Positions 51,841 to 59,579 of a stretch of DNA of 64,000 bases are shown here, piece after piece. The first letter of the stretch is position 1. Each line of letters begins with the position of its first letter. The translations under genes were made by a program, and so were the position numbers. The notes beneath the pieces are model-generated. The model had not been told where the DNA came from. It searched no databases and worked only from the letters and a program-made list of their open reading frames with translations. The stretch is from GCA-2683135 sp964507445 (GTDB taxonomy: Bacteria; Planctomycetota; GCA-002687715). The DNA lies in the NCBI GenBank assembly GCA_964507445.1, contig CAZDQF010000011.1:104101-168100 (forward strand), read 5' to 3'.

Positions 51841-53793
51841 ATGGCACCGGCCCTGGGTATCGACACGGGAGGGACGTTCACGGACGCGGTCCGGGATGAC
51901 GGCGCGGTCCTGAAGATCCCGTCGACACCTGATGATCCGGCCAGGGGTATCGCCGCCGCCGCCTCGCGGCTGATCCCTGATGGGTCGGCGATGCTCCGAC
52001 ACGGCACCACCGTGGCCACCAACGCCACCCTCGAGGGGAAGCTCCCCAAGGTTGGCCTGATCGTCAATCGTGGCTTCCGGGACCTGCTGGGGATCGGTCG
52101 TCAGGCCCGGCCGGACCTCTACGATCCGGAGCCGGTTCGGCCTCCCCTTCCCACCTCACGGGAGCTCATCGCGGAGGTCCCGGGCCGCATCGGTCCCGGC
52201 GGTGAGGAGCTGGAACCCCTCGACGTGGAGGCTTGCGTTCGCGCAGGCCGTCGTCTGGTGCGTAACGGTGCCCGGTCCATCGCGGTGGTGCTGCTCCACT
52301 CCTACGCGTGTGAGGAGCACGAGTCGGCCGTCGCCCGCGGTCTCTCCGAACTGGGCGTCCCCGTCACCTCCAGCGCCCGGTTGAATCCGGAGTTCCGTGA
52401 GGTGGAGCGTGGCCTCTGCGCGCTGGTCAACGCGGGGCTGAGGCCGGTGGTGGGGAGATACCTGAGGCAGTTGCAGGGCGCCCTCACGGAGCGCTTCCAG
52501 GTTCAGGTCATGACCTCGGAAGGCGGCCTGCTCGGTCCTGGGGAGGTGGCGGAGGAGCCGGCGCGGTTGCTCCTGTCCGGGCCAGCTGGTGGTCTGGTGG
52601 CCGCCCGTGAATGGGGCAGGGCGGTGGGGGCTCGGCGTCTCATCACCCTGGACATGGGAGGCACTTCAACGGACGTTGCGTGGGTCGACGATGACCTGCC
52701 GCGGGTGCCGGAGCTGGCGGTGGCCGGCCTCAATATCCGGCTACCCAGCCTCGAGATCCACACCGTCGGCGCCGGCGGCGGGAGCCTCGCGCGCCTGGAT
52801 CGGGGCGGCGCCCTCACCGTGGGCCCCGAGAGCGCCGGGGCGCGACCCGGGCCGGCGGCCTACGGCGTCGGCGAAGAACCCACGGTCACGGACGCCAACC
52901 TCCTGCTCGGTCGCCTGGACCCGCGGTACTTCGCCCTCGGGGCTGCGGGTCTTCAGGTGGAGCGGGCGGAACGAGCGTTGGCCGGTTTGGCGGACCGGGC
53001 GGGGGTCTCTCTGCGTCGCCTCTGCGAAGGGATCGTGGAGTTGGCGGACGTGACCATGGCGCGAGCGTTGAGGGTGATCTCCCTGGAGCGCGGACGGGAC
53101 CCCCGCTCCGCGGCTCTGCTCACCTTCGGAGGCGCCGGCGGACTCCACGGTGTGTCCCTGGCGCGCCGGCTCGGTTTGTCTCGCGTGGTGGTTCCCCCGG
53201 ACCAGGGGGTGCTCTCAGCCCAAGGGTTGTTGTGGGCCGCGCCTGCGCGGACCCTCTCCCGTTCGGTGCTGACCGGGACGGTGCCTTCGGCGACCGCCCG
53301 GCGTCGGCTCGCGAAGCCGCTGGTCGAAGAGCTCAGGCAGCGCTTTCGCGAGGCGGGCGCTCGACTGAAGGACCTGACCGTTCTTGCCTCACTGGACCTG
53401 CGGTATCAGGGCCAGTCCTTCGAGCTGGAGGTCCCGGAAGGGGCCGATCCGGTGGCCGCGTTTCATGACGAACACCGGCGCCGCTTCGGGTTCCGTGACG
53501 AGGAGCGGGTCGTCGAGCTCGTCGCCGTGCGGGTTCGAATGGAGGTCCGTCAACCGTCCCCACAGCTCCCCTCCGTCCCGCGGAAGCGCGGCCCGGCGCA
53601 GGCGGTGGGGCGGGTGCGCGACGTCGTGCGACGGAGATGGAACCCCGTTTACGAGCGTGGGGCTTTACGCGCAGGGCACCGGATCGAGGGACCGGCCGTC
53701 GTGGCGGACGGCACGGGCACGGTGTGGCTGGACTCGGGCTCGGAAGCCAGCGTTCACAGGAGCGGCGCGATGTTGGTGGAGGTCCGGTCATGA
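51841..53793 (+). CDS. hyuA: Hydantoinase A / 5-oxoprolinase-type ATPase subunit
   Basis: A 650-residue HyuA-family protein. It has the ASKHA-type phosphate loops GIDTGGTFTDAV at the N-terminus and LDMGGTSTDVAW in the middle, plus HGTTVATNATLEGK and the mid-domain GAGGGSLARLD. With HyuB it hydrolyses a cyclic amide such as 5-oxoproline, a hydantoin or N-methylhydantoin using ATP, or carboxylates a ketone in acetone-carboxylase relatives. Its stop overlaps the hyuB start by ATGA. It is slightly shorter than typical HyuA (about 680). The substrate is not determinable here. Confidence 0.88.
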   Translation: MAPALGIDTGGTFTDAVRDDGAVLKIPSTPDDPARGIAAAASRLIPDGSAMLRHGTTVATNATLEGKLPKVGLIVNRGFRDLLGIGRQARPDLYDPEPVRPPLPTSRELIAEVPGRIGPGGEELEPLDVEACVRAGRRLVRNGARSIAVVLLHSYACEEHESAVARGLSELGVPVTSSARLNPEFREVERGLCALVNAGLRPVVGRYLRQLQGALTERFQVQVMTSEGGLLGPGEVAEEPARLLLSGPAGGLVAAREWGRAVGARRLITLDMGGTSTDVAWVDDDLPRVPELAVAGLNIRLPSLEIHTVGAGGGSLARLDRGGALTVGPESAGARPGPAAYGVGEEPTVTDANLLLGRLDPRYFALGAAGLQVERAERALAGLADRAGVSLRRLCEGIVELADVTMARALRVISLERGRDPRSAALLTFGGAGGLHGVSLARRLGLSRVVVPPDQGVLSAQGLLWAAPARTLSRSVLTGTVPSATARRRLAKPLVEELRQRFREAGARLKDLTVLASLDLRYQGQSFELEVPEGADPVAAFHDEHRRRFGFRDEERVVELVAVRVRMEVRQPSPQLPSVPRKRGPAQAVGRVRDVVRRRWNPVYERGALRAGHRIEGPAVVADGTGTVWLDSGSEASVHRSGAMLVEVRS

Positions 53794-55364
53794 AGTTCGA
53801 CGCCGTGGACCTGAACGTCTTCCGTCACCTGCTCGCCTCGATCCCCGAAGAGATGGGGGCCGTGCTGCGCAGGGCCGCGTTCTCTCCGAACATCAAGGAA
53901 CGGCTGGACTTCTCCTGCGCGCTGACCGGCCCGGAGGGGGACATGGCGGCGCAGGCGAGCCACATCCCGGTCCATCTGGGGTCGGTCCATGTGACCGGGC
54001 GGCACCTGCTCGCCAATGTGGAGCTGCATCCGGGCGATCTCGTACTCCTCAACGATCCCTATCGGGGCGGCACCCACCTTCCGGACGTGACCTTGTTCGC
54101 GCCCGTGTACGCGCCTGGCAGGAAGCTGCCTTGCATGGGCGTGATGTGCCGCGCACACCACGCCGACGTCGGCGGGGCCTGGCCTGGCAGCATGGGGCCG
54201 GTCCACGATCTGCACGGTGAGGGGCTCGTGATCCCCCCCGTTCGCCTTGTCCGAGAGGGATGCATGGACGAGGACCTGCTCGCCATGGTGCTCGCCAACA
54301 CGCGGACACCGGACGAGCGTCGTGGCGACCTCCTGGCCCAGGCCGCGGCCGTGGAGCTGGGACGGGATCGCCTGGGCGGGCTGTTCGAGGAGCACGGGGC
54401 CCGGCGTCTCCTGGCGGCCACCCGGGCGTTGCGTCACCACGCGGCGAAGGTCACGCGGGACACCATCCGGACGCTCCCGGACGGTCGGTTCAAGGCGGAG
54501 GCTTCCATGGATGGTCCCGGGACCCCGGTGATCCGGGTGGAGGTTCGCAAGCGCGATGACCGGCTGATCGTCGACTTCACGGGCACGGACCCCGCTGTCG
54601 ATGCGCCGTTCAACGCCAACGAGGCGATCACCCTGTCCGCGGTGTTCTACGTGGTCCGGCTCCTGGTGCGAGAGGATCTGCCGACCAACAGCGGCTGCCT
54701 CGATCCCGTGGAGGTGGTGATCCCGGAGGGGTCGCTGCTCAACGCTCGACGTCCTTCGCCGGTCGCCGGTGGCAACGTGGAGACATCCCAGCGCATCGTG
54801 GACGTGTTGCTGCTGGCGTTGGCGGACGCGGCCCCCGATCGGGTCCCCGCTTGCTCTCAGGGCACGATGAACAACCTCACCGCAGGGGGGTGTCGCGCCG
54901 ACGGCTCGCCCTTCACCTTCTACGAGACGCTCGGTGGAGGCGCTGGTGGGGGGCCCACCCGATGCGGCGCATCAGGCGTCCAGTCGCACATGACCAACAC
55001 CCTCAACACGCCGGTGGAGTCCCTGGAGAACTCCTACCCCGTGCTCGTCCGCGCCTATCGATATCGGGAAGGATCCGGAGGTGCGGGGACCCACCCCGGC
55101 GGTGACGGGCTGGTCCGTGAGATCGAGGCTCGGGAGGCCATGCGCGTGACGCTCCTGGCGGGTCGACGGCGGGAGGGAGCGCCCGGAGTTGCGGGCGGGG
55201 ACGCGGGCGCCACGGGGAATGACCGGGTGCGCCGGGCGGGCGGGCGATGGACCCCGGTCCCGGACTCCGGCGGCGTGACGTTGAATCCTGGTGACGCGGT
55301 GCGAGTGGAGACTCCTGGAGGGGGTGGTTGGGGTGACCCTTGCGTCGAGCCCGGCGAGGGGTGA
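53790..55364 (+). CDS. hyuB: Hydantoinase B / 5-oxoprolinase-type subunit
   Basis: A 524-residue HyuB-family subunit, the partner of HyuA upstream. Conserved blocks include SPNIKERLDFSCAL, LLNDPYRGGTHLPDVTLFAPVY, NANEAITLSAVFYVVR, NVETSQRIVD and SQGTMNNLTAGG, and the glycine-rich GGAGGGPTRCG with His in the following SHMTNTLNTPVE. The family catalyses the ring-opening half of the ATP-dependent reaction. Coupled to hyuA by ATGA. The gene order matches two-component rather than fused oxoprolinases. Confidence 0.88.
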   Translation: MKFDAVDLNVFRHLLASIPEEMGAVLRRAAFSPNIKERLDFSCALTGPEGDMAAQASHIPVHLGSVHVTGRHLLANVELHPGDLVLLNDPYRGGTHLPDVTLFAPVYAPGRKLPCMGVMCRAHHADVGGAWPGSMGPVHDLHGEGLVIPPVRLVREGCMDEDLLAMVLANTRTPDERRGDLLAQAAAVELGRDRLGGLFEEHGARRLLAATRALRHHAAKVTRDTIRTLPDGRFKAEASMDGPGTPVIRVEVRKRDDRLIVDFTGTDPAVDAPFNANEAITLSAVFYVVRLLVREDLPTNSGCLDPVEVVIPEGSLLNARRPSPVAGGNVETSQRIVDVLLLALADAAPDRVPACSQGTMNNLTAGGCRADGSPFTFYETLGGGAGGGPTRCGASGVQSHMTNTLNTPVESLENSYPVLVRAYRYREGSGGAGTHPGGDGLVREIEAREAMRVTLLAGRRREGAPGVAGGDAGATGNDRVRRAGGRWTPVPDSGGVTLNPGDAVRVETPGGGGWGDPCVEPGEG

Positions 55365-55437
55365 AGGTACGTGCTGGACCAGAGCTTCAGCGGTTCCCGG
55401 TGTTGTGTCGAATAGAGATCCTGGAGGGCTCCTTTTC

Positions 55438-56040
55438 ATGACGCGTCCTGTGCACCCACTGATCCTGATCGGGCTCGGACTCGCGCTGTTGTCCGCTTGC
55501 ACTCCCCAGTCGACCGGCGGTGGGGGACAGGGTTCGGATGCCGTGGCGGAGGCTCAGCGTGCGATGGTGCCTTCCCATCACGTGTTCGTCGAACCGGACA
55601 AGAAGCTGCTCTGGGAGGCCGTCGACGGCTACATGAACGAGACGTTTCCCATCGACGCCAAGGCTCCTGGCTACGTGGAGACATCCACCATGGAGTGGGT
55701 GGCCTATCGGCTGCCGCACCGGACCCGTGTCATCGTGGAACTGGAGCACCCCGAGACCAACCCGAAGAACACGGTCATGCATGTGTGCGCGCTCAAGATC
55801 GAGCCGTCCCTGGATGCCGCTCGTTTCGCCGCTGACGGCGCCAGCACCTCCTGGAACTGGGTCCTCAGCGGACAACGGGAGGAGGTGGAGGAGGTGGTGC
55901 TCGGCCAGATCGTGAGGCGATACCTGCTGCTCCGCGCCGGAAAGGACCCGTCCAAGGTGCCCTTTGAAGAGCCCATCCCCGGGCTCAGCCCGAGGCAGGA
56001 CGGGTACTTCAAGCCGGGCAAGGTTCGCGAGGGCAGGTGA
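55438..56040 (+). CDS. Putative lipoprotein
   Basis: A 200-residue protein with a clear lipoprotein signal (LIGLGLALLSAC, Cys21) and a Gly/Ser linker. The mature domain is alpha/beta: KLLWEAVDGYMNETFPID, TMEWVAYRLPHRTRVIVELEHPE, then EVEEVVLGQIVRRYLLLRAG, with a basic Pro-rich end. I do not recognise a family. The layout (helix, strands, helix) is reminiscent of small envelope lipoproteins of unknown role in planctomycete-type genomes. GGAGGG lies 9 bases before the ATG. It is 73 bases after hyuB and may be transcribed alone. Confidence 0.75.
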   Translation: MTRPVHPLILIGLGLALLSACTPQSTGGGGQGSDAVAEAQRAMVPSHHVFVEPDKKLLWEAVDGYMNETFPIDAKAPGYVETSTMEWVAYRLPHRTRVIVELEHPETNPKNTVMHVCALKIEPSLDAARFAADGASTSWNWVLSGQREEVEEVVLGQIVRRYLLLRAGKDPSKVPFEEPIPGLSPRQDGYFKPGKVREGR

Positions 56041-56063
56041 TCGCATGCGACCTGCTTGCGACG

Positions 56064-56085
56064 GTGAGTCTCATTTCTGAGTCAC
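56064..56085 (+). repeat. Inverted repeat, possible terminator or operator
   Basis: GTGA (56064-56067) pairs with TCAC (56082-56085) and CTCA (56070-56073) with TGAG (56078-56081), giving an 8-bp stem with a two-base bulge and a TTTC loop. It lies 24 bases after the lipoprotein stop and just before a TATAAC box at 56098-56103. It could therefore end the upstream transcript or control the next one. Confidence 0.35.
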
Positions 56086-56097
56086 CCGACGAGGTCG

Positions 56098-56103
56098 TAT
56101 AAC
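56098..56103 (+). promoter_or_regulatory. Candidate -10 box for the TPR/methyltransferase operon
   Basis: TATAAC differs from TATAAT at one base. TTCTGA at 56075-56080 is a weak -35 partner with a 17-base spacer, and it falls inside the inverted repeat at 56064-56085. The start codon used here is about 130 bases downstream. Confidence 0.35.
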
Positions 56104-56231
56104 CTGCCTCAAGCCTGCAGAATCTGTTAGATGATGTTCGATGAAGAGAGAAGAGACACGTGTACCAGGGGCCGCGCACGCCGGCGCGGCTTCGCTGGCA
56201 GCCCCGTAACACACTCTCTCCCAGTTTCGCT

Positions 56232-56993
56232 ATGACCGATCGACCACATGACCAGCCTTCGCATGCGGTGCTCCCCGCCGCGGCCCCGTCCGCACGTTCC
56301 GGGCGTCCGGATGCCCCCGCCGGGGATCCTGGCCAGCGCCCCTCCGCGGACTTCGTGGCCTTTCGCATGCGCATGAGCCATGGGCACCTTCTGTTGGACG
56401 AGGGTAACTGCAGCGGTGCGCTGGAGCAGTTTGACGATGCCATGGAGGTCGCGGAGAACGACGAAGAGACCCTCTTCGCAATCTCCGGGCGTTGCTCGGC
56501 GTTGATGCGGCTGGAGCGTCCCGATGACGCCCGGGAACAGCTGACCGCGGCAAGCGACCTCACGTTCTCGGCGCTCCCGCCCGTGCACAACCTGGTCCGC
56601 GTCGCCCTGTCGCTGGGGATGCACCAGCCGGCGCTGACCATGATCGACGGTCTCATCGCCGCAGAGCAGGACATCAGCGAGACTCACGTGCTCGCGTTTC
56701 AGTGCCATACCACTTCCGGCCAGCTATCCGCGGCCCGTGCCGCCCTGGATCGCGCGTTGGAGCTGGACCCCGAGAACGGAGCCGCGCTCAAGGAGCGCAC
56801 GCGGCTCAACTGGGCTCAGGGGCGAGAGGCGGCGGCGCTCGAAGATTGCGAAGCGGCCTTGGCCACGGGGGCGGCGGACGCGGACCTGTTCTGGGCCCTC
56901 GGGCACCTGTTGAAGCAGGCCGGGCGCCACGAGGAAGCGGCCACGGCGTACTCCCGATTCCGTGATGCGCTCGCGGCCGAGAGGCCTGCATGA
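56232..56993 (+). CDS. TPR-repeat protein
   Basis: A 253-residue soluble protein. After a Pro/Ala-rich N-terminal 45 residues come four to five tetratricopeptide repeats (HLLLDEGNCSGALEQFDDAM, GRCSALMRLERPDDAREQL, AARAALDRALELDPENGAALK, ALGHLLKQAGRHEEAATAY). A protein-binding adaptor role is inferred. The start is uncertain: ATG 56232 overlaps the stop of a 34-codon upstream frame (56131-56235, ATGA), while an in-frame GTG at 56160 would add 24 residues. Neither has a strong ribosome site. Its stop overlaps the next gene by ATGA. Confidence 0.75.
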   Translation: MTDRPHDQPSHAVLPAAAPSARSGRPDAPAGDPGQRPSADFVAFRMRMSHGHLLLDEGNCSGALEQFDDAMEVAENDEETLFAISGRCSALMRLERPDDAREQLTAASDLTFSALPPVHNLVRVALSLGMHQPALTMIDGLIAAEQDISETHVLAFQCHTTSGQLSAARAALDRALELDPENGAALKERTRLNWAQGREAAALEDCEAALATGAADADLFWALGHLLKQAGRHEEAATAYSRFRDALAAERPA

Positions 56994-57334
56994 CCGCGCC
57001 GGAGGCTGAGCCGCTCCGTCTGACGCTTCACGGTGTCGCCTATGACCTGGTCGCGGACGGGGATGTCCGGGCCACGGATCTGGCGACCCACGCGCTCACC
57101 GTCCGGAGGCGTTCCGACGGCGAGGTCCTGACCGTATTCGCCAGCGAGATGCAGGCGAGCAGCACCAGGCCGAAACGTCTGTCGGAGCCCCGTCGTCGCT
57201 GGAGACTCAGGGAGTTGGCGGAGCGGATGGCGCGACTACCCGACGACCCGGATTGGACCGATCAGACCATGCGGTTCGTGACTCTCAACGGATTGCTGGA
57301 GGTCCCGGAGAGTGTTCCGGTCGGTCGCCCCTGA
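56990..57334 (+). CDS. Small protein of unknown function in TPR/methyltransferase operon
   Basis: A 114-residue basic protein, coupled to the TPR gene by ATGA and overlapping the methyltransferase gene by 23 bases. It has short strands (LRLTLHGVAYDLVADGDVRA, TVRRRSDGEVLTVFASE), a basic linker (STRPKRLSEPRRRWRLRELAERM) and a C-terminal acidic segment with DPDWTDQTMRFV. No Cys, membrane segment or signal peptide. I recognise no family; its fixed position suggests it works with one of its neighbours. Confidence 0.65.
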   Translation: MTAPEAEPLRLTLHGVAYDLVADGDVRATDLATHALTVRRRSDGEVLTVFASEMQASSTRPKRLSEPRRRWRLRELAERMARLPDDPDWTDQTMRFVTLNGLLEVPESVPVGRP

Positions 57335-58046
57335 GCGCATGGCGCGAGCCCTGCGCGGGGCGGGATTGGAGATCGGGGCATTCCAGGGGCCACAGCTGCT
57401 GCCCGAAGCGCAGGTCACCTACGTGGACCTCCTGTCCAGGGACGAGGCGCTGAGCTTCTACCCAGAGGTCCCGGCCCACGTCCCCGCGGTCGATCCTGAT
57501 GTCCTGGCCCCGGCGGACGACCTCAGCGTCTTCTCGGACGGCTCGCAGGACTTCGTCGTCGCGAGCCACCTGCTGGAGCACACCCAGGACCCCATCGCGG
57601 CGCTGCGCGAGTGGCATCGGGTCCTGCGACCCGGCGGCTTGATCTACCTGGGGCTACCGGACATGCGTGGCACCTTCGACAAGGACCGGACCCGGACCAC
57701 GTTGGAGCACCTGATCGCCGATCACGGCGCCACCCACGAGGAGCTGGAGGAGCGCAACCGATTCCACTTCCTGGAGTGGGCGGAGCACGTCAACGGGGTG
57801 GCGGAGCCCGAGCGGCGGGGGCTGTGGGCCGAGCTGCTGCAGGCGGCGGACTACCCGATCCACTTCCACTGTTGGGTGCCCGAGGACCTGCCACCGCTGT
57901 TCCACTGGATGAACGAACAGGAGCTCGGCGCCTGGGATGTCCTCGACTTCGAGGCCATGGGAGACCAGTACGAGTTCTGCTACCTCATCCGGCGCGAGGG
58001 TCCGGCGCGCGGTCCTGTGTCGCCCTCCATTCGCGTTCCCAAGTAG
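57312..58046 (+). CDS. Class I SAM-dependent methyltransferase
   Basis: A 244-residue methyltransferase of the type seen in polysaccharide and nucleotide-sugar clusters. A degenerate motif I is LEIGAFQGPQLLPEAQVTYVDL, followed by the motif VVASHLLEHTQDPIAALREWHRVLRPGG, which is the clear family signature, and YLGLPDMRGTFDKDR. The C-terminal half has an FHFLEWAEHVNG segment and aromatic-rich strands likely to form the acceptor site. GTG start at 57312 follows a GGAG site inside the preceding gene, and the two frames overlap by 23 bases. Confidence 0.82.
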   Translation: MFRSVAPERMARALRGAGLEIGAFQGPQLLPEAQVTYVDLLSRDEALSFYPEVPAHVPAVDPDVLAPADDLSVFSDGSQDFVVASHLLEHTQDPIAALREWHRVLRPGGLIYLGLPDMRGTFDKDRTRTTLEHLIADHGATHEELEERNRFHFLEWAEHVNGVAEPERRGLWAELLQAADYPIHFHCWVPEDLPPLFHWMNEQELGAWDVLDFEAMGDQYEFCYLIRREGPARGPVSPSIRVPK

Positions 58047-58105
58047 AAACCGCGCGTCCCGGTGGTGAGCCTCGCTCAGCGGTTGGTGCCGTCCTGCCGG
58101 TCGTC

Positions 58106-59380
58106 TCAGCCCGCCGGGGCGAGCCGGCGACCCTCGGCGACCACCACCTCTCCGTTCTTGACCACGGTGCGGACGAAGCTCTCACCGAACCGGTAAGGAA
58201 GAGACTTGAGGTTCGGGAGGTCCAGGACCACGAGGTCTGCCTGGAAGCCGGGAGCCAGGGCGCCGATGCGCCCCTCTCTGCCGATGGCGCAGGCGGCGTT
58301 CCACGTCGCTGCGCCGAGGGCCTGGGCCGCCGTCATGCCGTACTTGACGCAGGCCAGGGTCATGACCAGCGGCAGGCTCCTGGTCGGGCTGGAGCCCGGA
58401 TTGAAGTCGGTGGCGATGGCGCAGGGCAGCCCCTCGGCGAGCATCCTCTTCCCGGGCGCGTCGTGCCCGAGGTTCAGGTAGAGGGAGGTGGCCGGGAGCA
58501 GGATGGGGACGACCCGGGCGTCCCGCATGCGACGGATCCCCTCGTCGGATATGGCTACCAGATGGTCAGCGGACAGGGCGCCTAATTCCGCCGCCAACTC
58601 CGCACCCCCGATGGGGCGGATCTCGTCAGCGTGGAGCTTCACCGCCATACCCAGCTCCTTGGCTCGCAGGAGGATCCTCCTCGACTCGTCAACGCTGAAG
58701 ACGTGCTCCTCGCAGAACACGTCGCACGCTTCGGCGAGCCCCTCTTGCGCCACCGCCGGCAGCATCTCGTCCATCAGGATGCTGATGTAAGCCTCTCGAT
58801 CCTGCCGGTACTCGTCCGGGACCTCGTGGGCCCCGAGGAAGGTGGGGACCAGATCGAGGGGATGGGACTCGTCCGCGCGTCGGATCGCCCTCAGGGAGGC
58901 GAGCTCGGACTCCGTCGACAACCCGTAGCCAGACTTCGCTTCGATGGTGGTGGTCCCCAGCTCCAGGAACCCGTCCAGTCGTTCAAGCACCCCTTCGGTC
59001 AACTCGTCTTCGGTGGCGGTTCGTAGTCGTCGGGCGGAGTTGCGGATCCCGCCCCCGGCCTTCGCGATCTCCTCGTAGCTGCGGCCCTGGTTGCGCAGCT
59101 CGAACTCGTCCTCCCGGGTCGCGGCGAAGACCGGGTGGGTGTGGGGGTCCACCAACCCGGGGAGCACCAGGGAGTCGCCCAGATCCACCACCTCCGCCTC
59201 GGGGTGCCGCTGGGCCAGGGCGTCGGGGTGGGCGGCCTCCACGATCACCCCGTCCTTCACCAGAAGACCCCAGCCCCCCTCGACCACCCCTGCGTCCATG
59301 AGCTGCGTCGCGTCCCGGGGGCCGGTGTCCCCGGTGTTCATGGTGGCCCACATGCCCGTGCCGCTGAAGATCCGCGTCAT
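58106..59380 (-). CDS. hutI: Imidazolonepropionase
   Basis: A 424-residue HutI, which hydrolyses 4-imidazolone-5-propanoate to N-formimino-glutamate in histidine breakdown. It has the metal motif PGLVDPHTHPVF, GGGIRNSARRLR, TTTIEAKSGYGL, FLGAHEVPDEY and HADEI (metal His and Glu). The distal ATDFNPGSSPTRSLPLVM holds the catalytic Asp. The other hut genes are not adjacent. The ATG at 59380 is the only start that fits the family; upstream frame is noncoding. Confidence 0.95.
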   Translation of the reverse strand: MTRIFSGTGMWATMNTGDTGPRDATQLMDAGVVEGGWGLLVKDGVIVEAAHPDALAQRHPEAEVVDLGDSLVLPGLVDPHTHPVFAATREDEFELRNQGRSYEEIAKAGGGIRNSARRLRTATEDELTEGVLERLDGFLELGTTTIEAKSGYGLSTESELASLRAIRRADESHPLDLVPTFLGAHEVPDEYRQDREAYISILMDEMLPAVAQEGLAEACDVFCEEHVFSVDESRRILLRAKELGMAVKLHADEIRPIGGAELAAELGALSADHLVAISDEGIRRMRDARVVPILLPATSLYLNLGHDAPGKRMLAEGLPCAIATDFNPGSSPTRSLPLVMTLACVKYGMTAAQALGAATWNAACAIGREGRIGALAPGFQADLVVLDLPNLKSLPYRFGESFVRTVVKNGEVVVAEGRRLAPAG

Positions 59381-59579
59381 GGCCGCATGATACGCGCCCC
59401 CGGCGTCGGCGACTCCCACGCAGTGAACTCGTGGCCGGATCGGGGATGCCGCCCAGGGGTGTCTTCTCCCGCCCCACAAAAAAAACCCCGGTGGTGCCCG
59501 GTCGCGGGCATCAAGCAGAGGCCCCGTGGGCGCCGATAGGAAAAGAGGCAGATCGATCCACCTTAAGAAGGGAGGCCCG

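Noticed and set aside
59477..59484. Run of eight A near a GC-rich segment as a terminator
   Set aside because: It could only serve minus-strand transcription entering from the right, where genes are on the plus strand, and the adjacent stem is only about four base pairs.
59381..59579. c-di-GMP riboswitch upstream of the diguanylate cyclase
   Set aside because: None of the conserved GEMM core segments is visible in this 199-base gap.
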